From JBLHKS01 sp047620505 (GTDB lineage Bacteria > Verrucomicrobiota > Verrucomicrobiia > Verrucomicrobiales > DEV007): a stretch of DNA of 14,666 bases. Each line of letters opens with the position of its first letter. Within the stretch, counting starts at the first letter, position 1. The position numbers and the translations under genes are program-made. The notes under the pieces are model-generated. The model was not told the origin of the DNA. It ran no database searches and saw nothing but the letters and a program-made list of their open reading frames with translations. This document shows, piece by piece, positions 1-7,532 of the stretch. Location: assembly GCA_047620505.1 (NCBI GenBank), contig JBLHKS010000176.1:1-14666 (forward strand), written 5' to 3'.

Positions 1-1196
1 TCATCCGACCCCGTAAACTCGCTCGGGTTCTCGCCCATGATCGCCTCATACTGCCCCTGGGTGCATTCGGTCTTCGCCAGCCAGAACCCGCGCGTCAACT
101 CCACCCGGTGCTGCTTCTCGTCATCCCCGCGATCCTCCTCGCTCGCCGGACTGCCCATCTGAAACTCCCCCTGCGGACACCAAACGAACTCGATCCCTCC
201 AAGCACACGCACCTCGCCTGCACGCGCGCCTTCCATCGAACCGGGCGCCCCAACGGGCGCGGGCGGAACCGGGACCGAAGGCGGATTGGTCTTTCGCATC
301 GCGGGCTTTGGCTTCGGCGTGACTGTCACGGCGGCCACGTTCACCGGCGCCCCTTTCGGTACAAAATAGAAGTCATGCAGCACCTCCCCATAGCGTGCCG
401 GGCGTTGCACCACCAGGCCCGGTTCATCCGGAAACTTCTGCTTCGCCGCCACGCTGGCCTGATAGACATCCCGCGCCGCGTTCCGCATCACAGTCGTCAG
501 TTCCTCGCCGCTGAGTATGTGGCGGCAGAGCGCCTCGGCATAGGGGCCGGTGTTTGATTCCAGTTTAACCCGAGCGTTGGCGAGCGAACCGGCGCTCGCG
601 GAGAATCCGACCACGAGGTCTGGCGGCGTCTCCATTTCGATCAGCCCGCGCGTGCCGAAGCCCTTGGTCTGGTAATCGCCCACCACCCAGCTGCTCGGCG
701 GCGCTTCCCGGCAGCAATCCAGAAACACCATCGCCACCTTCGGCTGCGCGCCGGTGATCATCTTGACGACCGTGTCCGCCTCGATCGCTTCCTCGCCGAG
801 CAGGTCCTTGTCGTGAAAGCGCGAGTTGACCGCCATGAGGTAGTTGGTCTTGAGGTATTCGACCCCATGCCCGCCAAAGTAGAACAGCGCCGTCCCGCCC
901 TTCGGGATTTGGGCCTTGAACTCGATCAGCCGGTTGAGCAGGGCGGTTTTGTTGAGGTTTTCGGCGACGGTGACCTCGAACCCGGCCTGGCGCAGGGTCG
1001 CGGCGAGGAGTTTGGAGTCGTTGTCCGGGACGTCGTCGAGACTCGGCCAGAGGCCGTCCGGATCGTAGTCGCTGTTGCCGATGATCAGCGCGACGCGGCC
1101 GGGTTCGGCGTTTTGCGCCAGCAGCTGCTCGGTGGGGAGCAAAAATGCGACGGCAACGAGGCTGAGGCTGGCGAGGAGAGATGCGATTCGGTTCAT
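1..1196 (-). CDS. secreted caspase-like peptidase fused to an FGE-sulfatase-type domain (C-terminus beyond the window)
   Basis: The reading frame is open from ATG at 1196 to the window edge, giving 398 codons without a stop. Residues 1-28 form a signal peptide (hydrophobic core about 6-20). Residues 34-280 are a caspase/peptidase C14 domain. It begins RVALIIGNSDYD, has the catalytic-type His110 in FYFGGHGVEY, and has FLDCCREAP with Cys162 at the expected nucleophile position. A Pro/Ala-rich linker (about 294-320) leads to the start of a formylglycine-generating-enzyme-like (SUMF1/FGE) domain from about 328, with FVWCPQGEFQMGSP and TECTQGQYEAIMGENPSEF typical of the family. The FGE part is cut by the window edge, so its active-site cysteines cannot be judged. 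The protein is probably exported; its substrate is unknown. Its N-terminal half is clearly paralogous to the protein at 8609-9958. The bipartite promoter element lies 33 bases upstream. The gene is divergent from the one at 1361. Confidence 0.9.
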   Translation of the reverse strand, partial: MNRIASLLASLSLVAVAFLLPTEQLLAQNAEPGRVALIIGNSDYDPDGLWPSLDDVPDNDSKLLAATLRQAGFEVTVAENLNKTALLNRLIEFKAQIPKGGTALFYFGGHGVEYLKTNYLMAVNSRFHDKDLLGEEAIEADTVVKMITGAQPKVAMVFLDCCREAPPSSWVVGDYQTKGFGTRGLIEMETPPDLVVGFSASAGSLANARVKLESNTGPYAEALCRHILSGEELTTVMRNAARDVYQASVAAKQKFPDEPGLVVQRPARYGEVLHDFYFVPKGAPVNVAAVTVTPKPKPAMRKTNPPSVPVPPAPVGAPGSMEGARAGEVRVLGGIEFVWCPQGEFQMGSPASEEDRGDDEKQHRVELTRGFWLAKTECTQGQYEAIMGENPSEFTGSD

Positions 1197-1229
1197 GGCG
1201 GGGGATAATCGGGATCGAGTGGTAACCGT

Positions 1230-1258
1230 GAATCGAAAGGGCGGCGGAGTCGATTGCA
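1230..1258 (-). promoter_or_regulatory. bipartite promoter element TGCAATC-N15-TCGATTC upstream of the caspase-FGE gene
   Basis: On the minus strand TGCAATC (1258-1252) is followed by exactly 15 bases and TCGATTC (1236-1230), then GGTTACC nearby. The element ends 33 bases before the ATG at 1196. The same pair with the same spacing occurs at four other gene starts in this window. Read as TTGCAA plus a 17-base spacer plus TCGATT it fits a -35/-10 pair. That it is a sigma-factor promoter is inferred. Confidence 0.75.
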
Positions 1259-1360
1259 AAAAAGTGGCAGCTCGTCGGCGATAGCCAGGTCGGGCGACAT
1301 GTCAGGACCGTTCTACTGTAGGCTTGTCAGCGAACCGTCCTTCTGCGACGCTCTTTGAAT

Positions 1361-1738
1361 ATGAAAGGATTCCTGGCTGTAATTGGCGCTGTGGTCGTTG
1401 GAATTGGGGTCTGGGCGATTAAAGTCGCAGTCTCCGCTTCGGACAATGTAGCTGGAAAGGTCGCCCGGGATCTGGCCGGGGACGTGGCAAGTGAGGTGGC
1501 GCAGGAGGTTCTCCAGAATTCGATTGAGACAGTCATCCAGGACGCGGCGAAGAAGCAGGTGGAGGAAGAGATGTCCCGGACGGCTCAAGAGATCATTCGA
1601 GGGAGCCTTGAGAAGCCCTCTCCCGAGGCGGCCCAACGAATTCTCGACGGTCCGGCAGGAGACAAAATCCGCGAAGATCTAAGACGCCAAGCGGCGGAAC
1701 GATTGAAGGAATTGGAGGAGAAGAAGGCGACTGAGTAA
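1361..1738 (+). CDS. small membrane-anchored, helix-rich protein of unknown function
   Basis: The frame encodes 125 residues from ATG 1361. A TTG two codons upstream (1355) is a possible alternative start; neither has a clear SD sequence. Residues 4-20 (FLAVIGAVVVGIGVWAI) form an N-terminal hydrophobic segment that could be a membrane anchor or an uncleaved signal. The remainder is highly charged and Ala/Glu/Lys/Arg-rich, predicted to be almost wholly helical and possibly coiled (about 30-125), with no cysteines. I do not recognise the family. It is transcribed away from the caspase-FGE gene and does not carry the shared bipartite promoter. The acidic/basic helical composition and lack of internal stops support a real gene, but a short hypothetical frame in high-GC DNA always carries doubt. 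Confidence 0.6.
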   Translation: MKGFLAVIGAVVVGIGVWAIKVAVSASDNVAGKVARDLAGDVASEVAQEVLQNSIETVIQDAAKKQVEEEMSRTAQEIIRGSLEKPSPEAAQRILDGPAGDKIREDLRRQAAERLKELEEKKATE

Positions 1739-1849
1739 GTCAGGTCCGCCGATTCGATACTTCCTGGGGCGACGGTCCTTTCCTGCATTGCCAGCACCTC
1801 CAACGGCGGCGGTCCAATTTCTCGCCTCCGCTCAGCACTGCGATTTTCT

Positions 1850-2053
1850 CTACTCGCTGAAACTCACGGCCATCCGGAAGCCCAAAAATTTGCAACGCAA
1901 ATCCCGCCCGTTTTTGCTCCGCCTGGCCGAGCGGCAGCCCCCAGCTGCGATTTTCCAGCTGCCGCCGCGGTAGACGCGGTAGGAGCCGTCAGTAGGCCCG
2001 ACAGGGTCGCGTTGCCCATCCGCGTAGTAACCTTCGCCATACCAGTCCTGACA
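1850..2053 (-). pseudogene. 3' fragment of an FGE-sulfatase-type gene
   Basis: On the minus strand the translation from about CQDWYGEGYY runs through DPVGPTDGSYRVYRGGSW and a Cys/Arg-rich stretch to GCRSARRS, then GFRMAVSFSE and a stop at 1850-1852. This is the characteristic C-terminal third of FGE-type domains (CQDWYG, DPVGP, RVxRGGSW, CRSAxR, GFRxA). The usual GNVWEW lead-in and the entire N-terminal part are missing: upstream of the CQDWYG cysteine the sequence changes to unrelated coding-like DNA in another frame. The piece lacks a start or promoter of its own, so it is called a gene remnant. It probably derives from another caspase-FGE or stand-alone FGE gene rather than from the one at 1-1196, whose own FGE domain continues beyond the window. 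Confidence 0.7.
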
Positions 2054-2054
2054 C

Positions 2055-2273
2055 CGCGAGCAACGTGGATCCTTCCACTTTGCCACCATCACTCGTCAGC
2101 TTGCCATCGGTCCAGGTCGCGCCGACGAGGAAGTAGTTTGACCGCATATCGCCACTGGCGAGTTGGCTGAGCACACTTTCGTTGAGCGAAATGATGTCAG
2201 TGTCAATGCCTTGACGGAAACCCGACGCCACACACTCTCCACGATTCAAGGTGGCGGGTTTGTTCGATGGCTC
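2055..2273 (-). pseudogene. truncated fragment resembling a secreted cytochrome-associated protein
   Basis: Directly after the kinase stop codon and in the same frame, the minus strand stays open and encodes a protein-like stretch with SLNESVLSQLASGD, RSNYFLVGATWTDG and GSTLLA. From memory this resembles the segment NYxLVGTxWT...GSxxLANTTMETF found before a CxxCH heme site in some secreted cytochrome-like proteins; this is not verified. The similarity stops at GSTLLA, where the DNA joins the FGE fragment. No good start codon is seen (a TTG at 2249 is possible). The in-frame continuation after the kinase TAG could mean that it once was the start of a downstream gene, or chance. The frame runs on into FGE DNA out of register until a stop at 1989. 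Confidence 0.45.
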
Positions 2274-4310
2274 CTAACGCCCCGCCTCAAAAAACGCCCG
2301 CAGATCCTCGATTTGCTGATCGCTGAGCCGCTCCCTGGTGAAATTCGGCATGTAAAGTCGCTTGCCCTCTTCCGGATGGGTGCCGAGGCGGATCAAGCCG
2401 TAGAGTCCTTTCTTCGACGGCGTCGGAAACTTCCGCGCGAGTTTGGCATAGCCGTCAGGCTCGTCTTTGAAGTAATCGCCCGCACCCTCGGCCCCGTGAC
2501 AGTGCAAGCAGCTCTGCCGCCAGACCTGCTCGCCGCGGCTGGGATCAGGTGCGATGGAAACCGGGAAACCAGCTTTCGGATCGGCGGGGCCTTCGGCAAA
2601 CGTGGCAGGAGACTTCAGAGCGTAACGCGATCTCAGGTCGGCCAGCAGCTGCTGGTGGTTCTTTGAGTCCAGCGCACGCCGCTTCAAGTCCGCCAACTCC
2701 GCGCCAGTCAGGTCCAGATCGCCGAGTGTCCATTGCAGACTTGTGTAGTAGGCAAGAATCGCCTGCTCCTCCCACTCTTCCAATTCCCGTCCTTGCGAAC
2801 ATTCCTGAGCGCAGAGCAGGGTCGCTTTCCGTAAACTCTTTCGCGCTAACTGAACTGTGGGGCTGAATTTGTACTTAGAAGCATAGCCGTCATTGTACCA
2901 GCTCTCGCGATTGACGATCCCGGCAAAGGTCGTGCCTTGCAGCAAGGGGATGTCATGCTCCACGGCGTAAGCCAGATTTTCCAGCGGATCGGAGATCGAG
3001 ACGAGGCTGCGGGTTTCCCTGGAGGTGTTGTGACAGTCGGTGCAAACAAAGTAAGCCGAGATCCGCGCGCTCATCTGGCCATCTGGTCCAATTGCCTTTC
3101 CGTTGTAAGCCAGATCGCGGCCGGTTTGGACCGTGTCAGGATCCGGGTTCGCCACGAAATGCGCCGGCAAGTCGTCGCCCAGCGCGGCTAACACATGCAT
3201 CACCGGTGTCTCCGCGCTCCACTCAGCAGCTGCTGGCGGGACGAACCCCGCAGCGTCGGGCGAGTATTCGTAGATGTATTCGTAATACGCCCAGGCCAGC
3301 GCGCCGAGGCCAACTAAAAGGAGACTCATTGCAGCAACCAGACAACCACCGCCGCGCTTCTTCTTTTTCCTCCTCGATCGCGAATCGGGCGAATGACTCA
3401 TCGCGAAGGTCGGGTTGCCGCTGGCGGGAAGCGGGCCGGTTCGAATCGCGTCCAACTCGGTCTTCAGATCCGAGGCCGTTTGGTAACGGTCACGCGGCTC
3501 AGGTTGCATCGCCCGCAGGACAATCCGGTCGAATCCCTTGTCGAGATTGTGATCCTTTTCCGAGGGCGGAGGAAAGGCCCCCATCGGCAGATCGCCCGTC
3601 AGCATTTGGTAGATCATCACGCCCAGGCTGTAGATATCCGCCCGGTGATCGGCCCCTCCGCCAGCCTCCATTTGCTCCGGTGCCGCGTAGGCTGGTGTGC
3701 CCATCATCACCGTTGATTCGAATGAGGCGTTCGACGTGTCGGTCGTCGAAAACGGGCTCACGATTTTTGCCAGGCCGAAATCCGCGACCTTGACCTCATG
3801 ATCGCGGCCCAGCATCACGTTGCCGGGTTTGATGTCGCGATGGATGACCCCTTGGCCATGGGCGTAGTGGAGCGCCTCGCAGATCCGGACCGTCGCGTGC
3901 AGCGCTGTCTGGAGATCGAGTTCTCCACGCTCCATCCGTTCGTGTAGCGTCTCCCCGTCGACGAATTCCATTACGAAATAGCCGAGCCCGGCCGTCGTAC
4001 GTCCAAAGTCGTAGATTTGAACGATGTTAGGGTGATTCAGCTTAGCCATGGACTTGGCCTCCCGCAGAAACCGCGCCTCGAAAGCCGGGTCGTCGCTGAG
4101 GGCTGGCGATAGAATCTTGATCGCGACCTCGCGTTCCAGGTTAGTCTGTGTCGCCTGATAAACCGCCCCCATCCCACCAACGCCAAGCAAGTCGGTTACC
4201 TCGTATCCCTCGATCTCCTCATTCAGCTCCGCGAAAGGCGGAGGGATCCACATTCCGGCACCAGCAGCTGCTGGCGAAATCGGATCCAGAGTAGAGTTAG
4301 GGTCGTTCAT
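2274..4310 (-). CDS. transmembrane Ser/Thr protein kinase with a C-terminal two-heme cytochrome c domain
   Basis: 678 residues from ATG 4310, which has GGAG seven bases upstream. The cytoplasmic kinase domain (about 35-290) is complete: glycine loop GVGGMG 43-48, VAIK with Lys65, HRDIKPGN 157-164, DFG 177-179, APE 210-212. A basic stretch RSRRKKKKRG precedes one transmembrane helix (about 322-342), so the C-terminal half lies outside the cytoplasm. There, CTDCH (423-427) and CLHCH (601-605) are two c-type heme sites. The second belongs to an ordinary class I cytochrome c module with LYMPNF (Met654) as likely axial ligand. CAQECSQGR (500-508) is not a heme motif but looks conserved-type. The layout suggests a kinase whose activity is set by heme redox state or ligand; that function is inferred. 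A longer in-frame start at 4382 is rejected because it would cover the shared promoter element. Divergent from the WD40-caspase gene. Confidence 0.93.
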   Translation of the reverse strand: MNDPNSTLDPISPAAAGAGMWIPPPFAELNEEIEGYEVTDLLGVGGMGAVYQATQTNLEREVAIKILSPALSDDPAFEARFLREAKSMAKLNHPNIVQIYDFGRTTAGLGYFVMEFVDGETLHERMERGELDLQTALHATVRICEALHYAHGQGVIHRDIKPGNVMLGRDHEVKVADFGLAKIVSPFSTTDTSNASFESTVMMGTPAYAAPEQMEAGGGADHRADIYSLGVMIYQMLTGDLPMGAFPPPSEKDHNLDKGFDRIVLRAMQPEPRDRYQTASDLKTELDAIRTGPLPASGNPTFAMSHSPDSRSRRKKKKRGGGCLVAAMSLLLVGLGALAWAYYEYIYEYSPDAAGFVPPAAAEWSAETPVMHVLAALGDDLPAHFVANPDPDTVQTGRDLAYNGKAIGPDGQMSARISAYFVCTDCHNTSRETRSLVSISDPLENLAYAVEHDIPLLQGTTFAGIVNRESWYNDGYASKYKFSPTVQLARKSLRKATLLCAQECSQGRELEEWEEQAILAYYTSLQWTLGDLDLTGAELADLKRRALDSKNHQQLLADLRSRYALKSPATFAEGPADPKAGFPVSIAPDPSRGEQVWRQSCLHCHGAEGAGDYFKDEPDGYAKLARKFPTPSKKGLYGLIRLGTHPEEGKRLYMPNFTRERLSDQQIEDLRAFFEAGR

Positions 4311-4323
4311 TGGTCTGCTCCAT

Positions 4324-4352
4324 GAATCGCATCCGATTCGGCGCTGATTGCA
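4324..4352 (-). promoter_or_regulatory. bipartite promoter element upstream of the kinase gene (one mismatch)
   Basis: On the minus strand TGCAATC (4352-4346), 15 bases, then GCGATTC (4330-4324; consensus TCGATTC). The element ends only 13 bases before the kinase ATG, so a transcript starting 6-8 bases downstream would be nearly leaderless and would lose part of the GGAG sequence at 4318-4321. This makes it the weakest of the five copies; the true start may be the in-frame Met20 codon instead. Confidence 0.55.
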
Positions 4353-4377
4353 AGTTTTTTGGGAGGATGGAGATTCC

Positions 4378-4406
4378 TGCAATCAAGCCTCGATCCCGGT
4401 CGATTC
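4378..4406 (+). promoter_or_regulatory. bipartite promoter element upstream of the WD40-caspase gene
   Basis: TGCAATC (4378-4384), 15 bases, TCGATTC (4400-4406), then GGATAC at 4410-4415. It ends 32 bases before the ATG at 4439. It lies back to back with the kinase copy, whose outer half starts only 25 bases away, so both divergent genes are probably co-regulated. The match to the copy at 9989-10017 extends beyond the two boxes (AAxCCTCG in the spacer, GATAC downstream). Confidence 0.75.
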
Positions 4407-4438
4407 GTTGGATACAAACTCCACAACTGGTTGACCCA

Positions 4439-7400
4439 ATGAAAGCATCTTTCGCCGCCTCTCTTCTTCTCTCTCTCCTTTTCCCTTACCCCGCATTCTC
4501 CCAACGTGCTGAGGAAGCGCCGCGATTGATCATCGATCCCAAGGGCCCATCCGGCAGGGTCTGGGAACTGCTTTTCACCCCGGACGGCGGGACGCTGATT
4601 TCCCTCGGCGACGACAAGGCGATTCGCTTCTGGGACGTGGACTCCGGGCAACTGCGCAAGACCCTGCGCCTCCAGATCGGCGACGGCCACGAAGGCAAAT
4701 TCTACGCCGGGGCGCTCTCGCCCGATGGGCGCTGGCTGGCGGTGGGGGGCCGAGATTCGGTTCTTCGCGAAGATCACCCGACGGCAAATCGCCTGATTGA
4801 CCTGGAACGCGGTGGCGGCGAGGTCGCTGCCGTCCTCCGCGGGCACACCAACGCGATCCCCGCCCTTGCCTTTTCCGATGACGGAAGCTTGCTCGCCTCC
4901 GGCAGCGGCGACGACACCGTCCGGGTTTGGGACTTGGAGAAAGTCGGAATTCGGAATGCGGAATTCGGAATGAATGAAGCGCTGGAGATCACCGAATCCG
5001 CCGTGCTGGAAGGCCACAGTGCGGATGTCTACGCGGTGAGCTTTTCCCCGGATGGGCAGCGGCTGGTTTCGGGCAGTTACGACCACACGCTCAAGATCTG
5101 GGACTGTGGCGGAATTCGTGAGAATTTCGTGCGTCTCAGAGCGGGCGCCGCCAAACCCGCCGAAATTCTCACGAATTCCGCCACGCTGAAACAGCACACC
5201 GCCGAAGTAACTGCCGCCGCTTTTTCTCCGGACGGCCGTTTCCTCGTTTCCGGCGGCAAAGACAAGCAGCTGCTGCTTTGGGACGGCGCCAGCGGCGACT
5301 TTCTCCGGGCCATCGAAGAGGACATGGGCCACAACGCCCGCGCCATCGCCTTCTCCCCCGACAGCCACCGTGTCCTTGCCTCGTCCGCACCCGGAAGCGT
5401 TGGGGGCTACACGGCGATCTACGCCCTGCCTTCCGGAGAGCGGTTCACGAAGATGACCGAGCACAGCAACTCCGTTGTGGCCTCGGCTTGGAGCCCCGAT
5501 CCAGCCCGCGAGCTGGTCGCCTCGGCTGGTGGCGATGACAACGACATCTACCTCTGGAATCCCGGGACCGGCGAAATCGTCCATCACCTCCGCGGCGACG
5601 GTCGCTCCGGCTGGGCCGTCGCTTTCGCCAGGGAAGGCGGGCTCAAGGTCGCTTTCGGGCAGGCGTCGTCTAATTCTGGATTGCTCCGAGATTCAAAGCT
5701 CGAACGCGCCTTCGATTTCACCACCTTCACCCTCAGTGATCTCCCCGAAGTACCTCCCGCCGAAGCCAACTTCCGCCGAACTATCCCGAAACAGGGCCAG
5801 GCCGAACTGAAATACATCGACAAATTCCATCTCCAAACCGGCTCCGGCGAGATCGCTCACAATCCGACGCGCTACGACCAGATCCGCAGCTTTTCCTTCA
5901 CCCCGGACTCCGAAGTCGTCGTCGGCTCCAGTTTTTCCCTCAAGCTCCACGAGGCCACTGGCGAAGAAATCCGCGAATTCATCGGCCACGAAGGCGTCGT
6001 CTGGGCGGTTTCGCCCTCGCCAGACGGCCGTTACCTCGCCTCCGCCTCCAATGACCAGACCGTGCGGCTCTGGAACCTGAAAACCGGGCAGCTGCTCTCC
6101 ACCCTCTTCGTCTCCCGCGACGGCGAATGGGTCTGCTGGACGCCGAGCGGGCATTACCACGCCTCGCCTGGCGGGGAAAAATACGTCGGCTGGCACCTCA
6201 ACCAGGGCCTCGACAAAGTGGCCGAATATTTCCCGAGCTACGTTTTCCGTGACCAGTTCCATCACCCCGAACTGGTCAAGCGCACGATCCTGCTCGGCGA
6301 TTACGAAAAGGCGCTGGCCGAGGTCGGCGCGAAGCCGGTGGAGAACCTCAGCGCGCTGCTCCCGCCGCGGGTCGACTGGATTTTGCCCGCTCAAACGCGC
6401 GGAGCAGCTGCTGGCGCGGAGGTCACGGCCAAAGCGCGGATTTCCTCGCCGAACGGAGAGCTGAAGGAGGTGAAACTCCTCCTCAACGGCAAGACCGTCG
6501 CCGGCGATTACCGCGCCAGCGGCACGGAGATGGAATTCGAGCAGACGATCGAGCTGGTCCCCGGCGAAAACCGCCTCAGCATCTACGCCGCCAATGTCCA
6601 CAGCGGCCACACCAGCAGTGAGCGGGTCGTGTTCCACACGCCGAAGGAAATGCAGGAGGCCGGAATTGTGGCCAATTCCTCTACGCCGGTCGATCTCCCA
6701 AAGGAGCTGATGCCGAATCTGTATTTGCTGAGTGTCGGGATCTCCGAATATGAAAACGCGGCGCTGAAACTGGATTACTGCGATGACGACGCGAGGGCGC
6801 TGGCGAAGATGTTCGTGGCGCAGGAAGGCAAGCTTTTCGGCAGCGTCCAGACGCGCGTCCTGACCGATGGCGAGGCGACGCGGGAGGCCGTTCTCAAAGG
6901 GCTGAGCTGGCTGGAAAGCGAGGCGACTCAGAAAGACATCGTGATCCTCTTCCTCGCCGCCCACGGCGCGAATGACAAACGCGGAAACTACTACCTCCTG
7001 CCAACCGGCGGCGATTTTGAGGACCTGCGTTCGACCTGCGTGGCGTGGGATGATTTTGCCGATGTGCTCGGCAATCTGCCCTCGAAGACGCTGATGTTCC
7101 TCGACACCTGTCACAGCGGCCAGCTCGGGGCGAATCTCATGACCTTCGCCAGCCGCGGCGACAAAGATGCGATCGACGACGCCAGCGAGGCGATCCGCGA
7201 ACTGACGAGCGACGAAAACGGCGTGGTGATCATGGCCGCGAGCACGGGCAAAGAGGACAGCGTCGAGCACGATGATTGGGGCCACGGGGCCTTCACGATG
7301 GCGTTGATCGAAGGGATCGAGAAGGGCGGCGCGGATTTCACCAAGGACGGCGTGATTCACCTGCGCGAGCTGGACACGTTCGTGAGCGAGAAGGTCAAGG

Positions 7401-7480
7401 AGCTGACCGGGGGCATCCAGCATCCGACGACGGTGAAGCCGAGCACGATCTCGCGCTTTCCTGTGGCGCGGGTGCGATGA
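4439..7480 (+). CDS. secreted WD40 beta-propeller protein with a C-terminal caspase-like domain
   Basis: 1013 residues from ATG 4439. The frame is open back to 4310, but only at 4439 does a signal peptide begin (MKASFAASLLLSLLFPYPAF) and the earlier part covers the promoter element. WD40 blades fill about residues 38-560 (FSPDG...SGS...LKIWD type motifs near 41-66, 134-165, 193-222, 254-282, 343-373 and 516-546). About 641-735 looks like an Ig-like beta-sandwich. The caspase/C14 domain spans about 747-1005, with YLLSVGISEYENAAL at its start, His842 in FLAAHGAND and Cys891 in FLDTCHSGQ, so the catalytic pair is intact. Blade 3-4 and 4-5 connections carry repeat-derived insertions (see 4946-4972 and 5106-5184). 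Known bacterial WD40-caspase proteins are poorly characterised; the propeller presumably recognises a partner or substrate. Position next to the heme kinase with a shared promoter type suggests a common response. Confidence 0.93.
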   Translation: MKASFAASLLLSLLFPYPAFSQRAEEAPRLIIDPKGPSGRVWELLFTPDGGTLISLGDDKAIRFWDVDSGQLRKTLRLQIGDGHEGKFYAGALSPDGRWLAVGGRDSVLREDHPTANRLIDLERGGGEVAAVLRGHTNAIPALAFSDDGSLLASGSGDDTVRVWDLEKVGIRNAEFGMNEALEITESAVLEGHSADVYAVSFSPDGQRLVSGSYDHTLKIWDCGGIRENFVRLRAGAAKPAEILTNSATLKQHTAEVTAAAFSPDGRFLVSGGKDKQLLLWDGASGDFLRAIEEDMGHNARAIAFSPDSHRVLASSAPGSVGGYTAIYALPSGERFTKMTEHSNSVVASAWSPDPARELVASAGGDDNDIYLWNPGTGEIVHHLRGDGRSGWAVAFAREGGLKVAFGQASSNSGLLRDSKLERAFDFTTFTLSDLPEVPPAEANFRRTIPKQGQAELKYIDKFHLQTGSGEIAHNPTRYDQIRSFSFTPDSEVVVGSSFSLKLHEATGEEIREFIGHEGVVWAVSPSPDGRYLASASNDQTVRLWNLKTGQLLSTLFVSRDGEWVCWTPSGHYHASPGGEKYVGWHLNQGLDKVAEYFPSYVFRDQFHHPELVKRTILLGDYEKALAEVGAKPVENLSALLPPRVDWILPAQTRGAAAGAEVTAKARISSPNGELKEVKLLLNGKTVAGDYRASGTEMEFEQTIELVPGENRLSIYAANVHSGHTSSERVVFHTPKEMQEAGIVANSSTPVDLPKELMPNLYLLSVGISEYENAALKLDYCDDDARALAKMFVAQEGKLFGSVQTRVLTDGEATREAVLKGLSWLESEATQKDIVILFLAAHGANDKRGNYYLLPTGGDFEDLRSTCVAWDDFADVLGNLPSKTLMFLDTCHSGQLGANLMTFASRGDKDAIDDASEAIRELTSDENGVVIMAASTGKEDSVEHDDWGHGAFTMALIEGIEKGGADFTKDGVIHLRELDTFVSEKVKELTGGIQHPTTVKPSTISRFPVARVR
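4946..4972 (+). repeat. 13-bp tandem repeat GGAATTCGGAATG within the WD40 coding region
   Basis: GGAATTCGGAATG occurs at 4946-4958 and again at 4960-4972 with one base (c) between. It encodes GIRNAEFGM, an interruption between the WDLEK end of one blade and the next blade. The unit is itself AT-rich against high-GC surroundings, as in dispersed short repeats seen in several soil bacterial genomes. Confidence 0.8.
5106..5184 (+). repeat. 24-bp perfect inverted repeat inserted in frame between WD40 blades
   Basis: The left arm (5106-5129, beginning GTGGCGGAATTCG and ending GAGAATTTCG) and the right arm (5161-5184, beginning CGAAATTCTC) are exact reverse complements over 24 bases, separated by 31 bases. 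It adds about 26 residues (CGGIRENF...AEILTNSAT) between LKIWD of one blade and the following blade and keeps the frame open. The arms are AT-rich compared with the gene. Its structure is that of a palindromic mobile or dispersed element embedded in a coding sequence. Confidence 0.9.
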
Positions 7481-7532
7481 GCGGTTGCGTTGCCCCAGTT
7501 CGTGTGGCCAGACTTCGTCCGTCCAGTGACCG

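Noticed and set aside
1748..1758. CGATTCGATAC resembling the second promoter box
   Set aside because: No TGCAATC-like box at the required 15-base distance and no gene start nearby.
3092..3793. 233-codon plus-strand frame opposite the kinase gene
   Set aside because: Arg/Pro/Ser-rich shadow of the kinase coding sequence.
4310..4438. Upstream extension of the WD40-caspase protein
   Set aside because: It would put the bipartite promoter and the kinase start region in the coding sequence and bury the signal peptide.
4307..5587. 426-codon minus-strand frame overlapping the WD40 N-terminus
   Set aside because: Low-complexity Gly/Arg/Val content mirroring WD40 codons; it also crosses the divergent promoter region.
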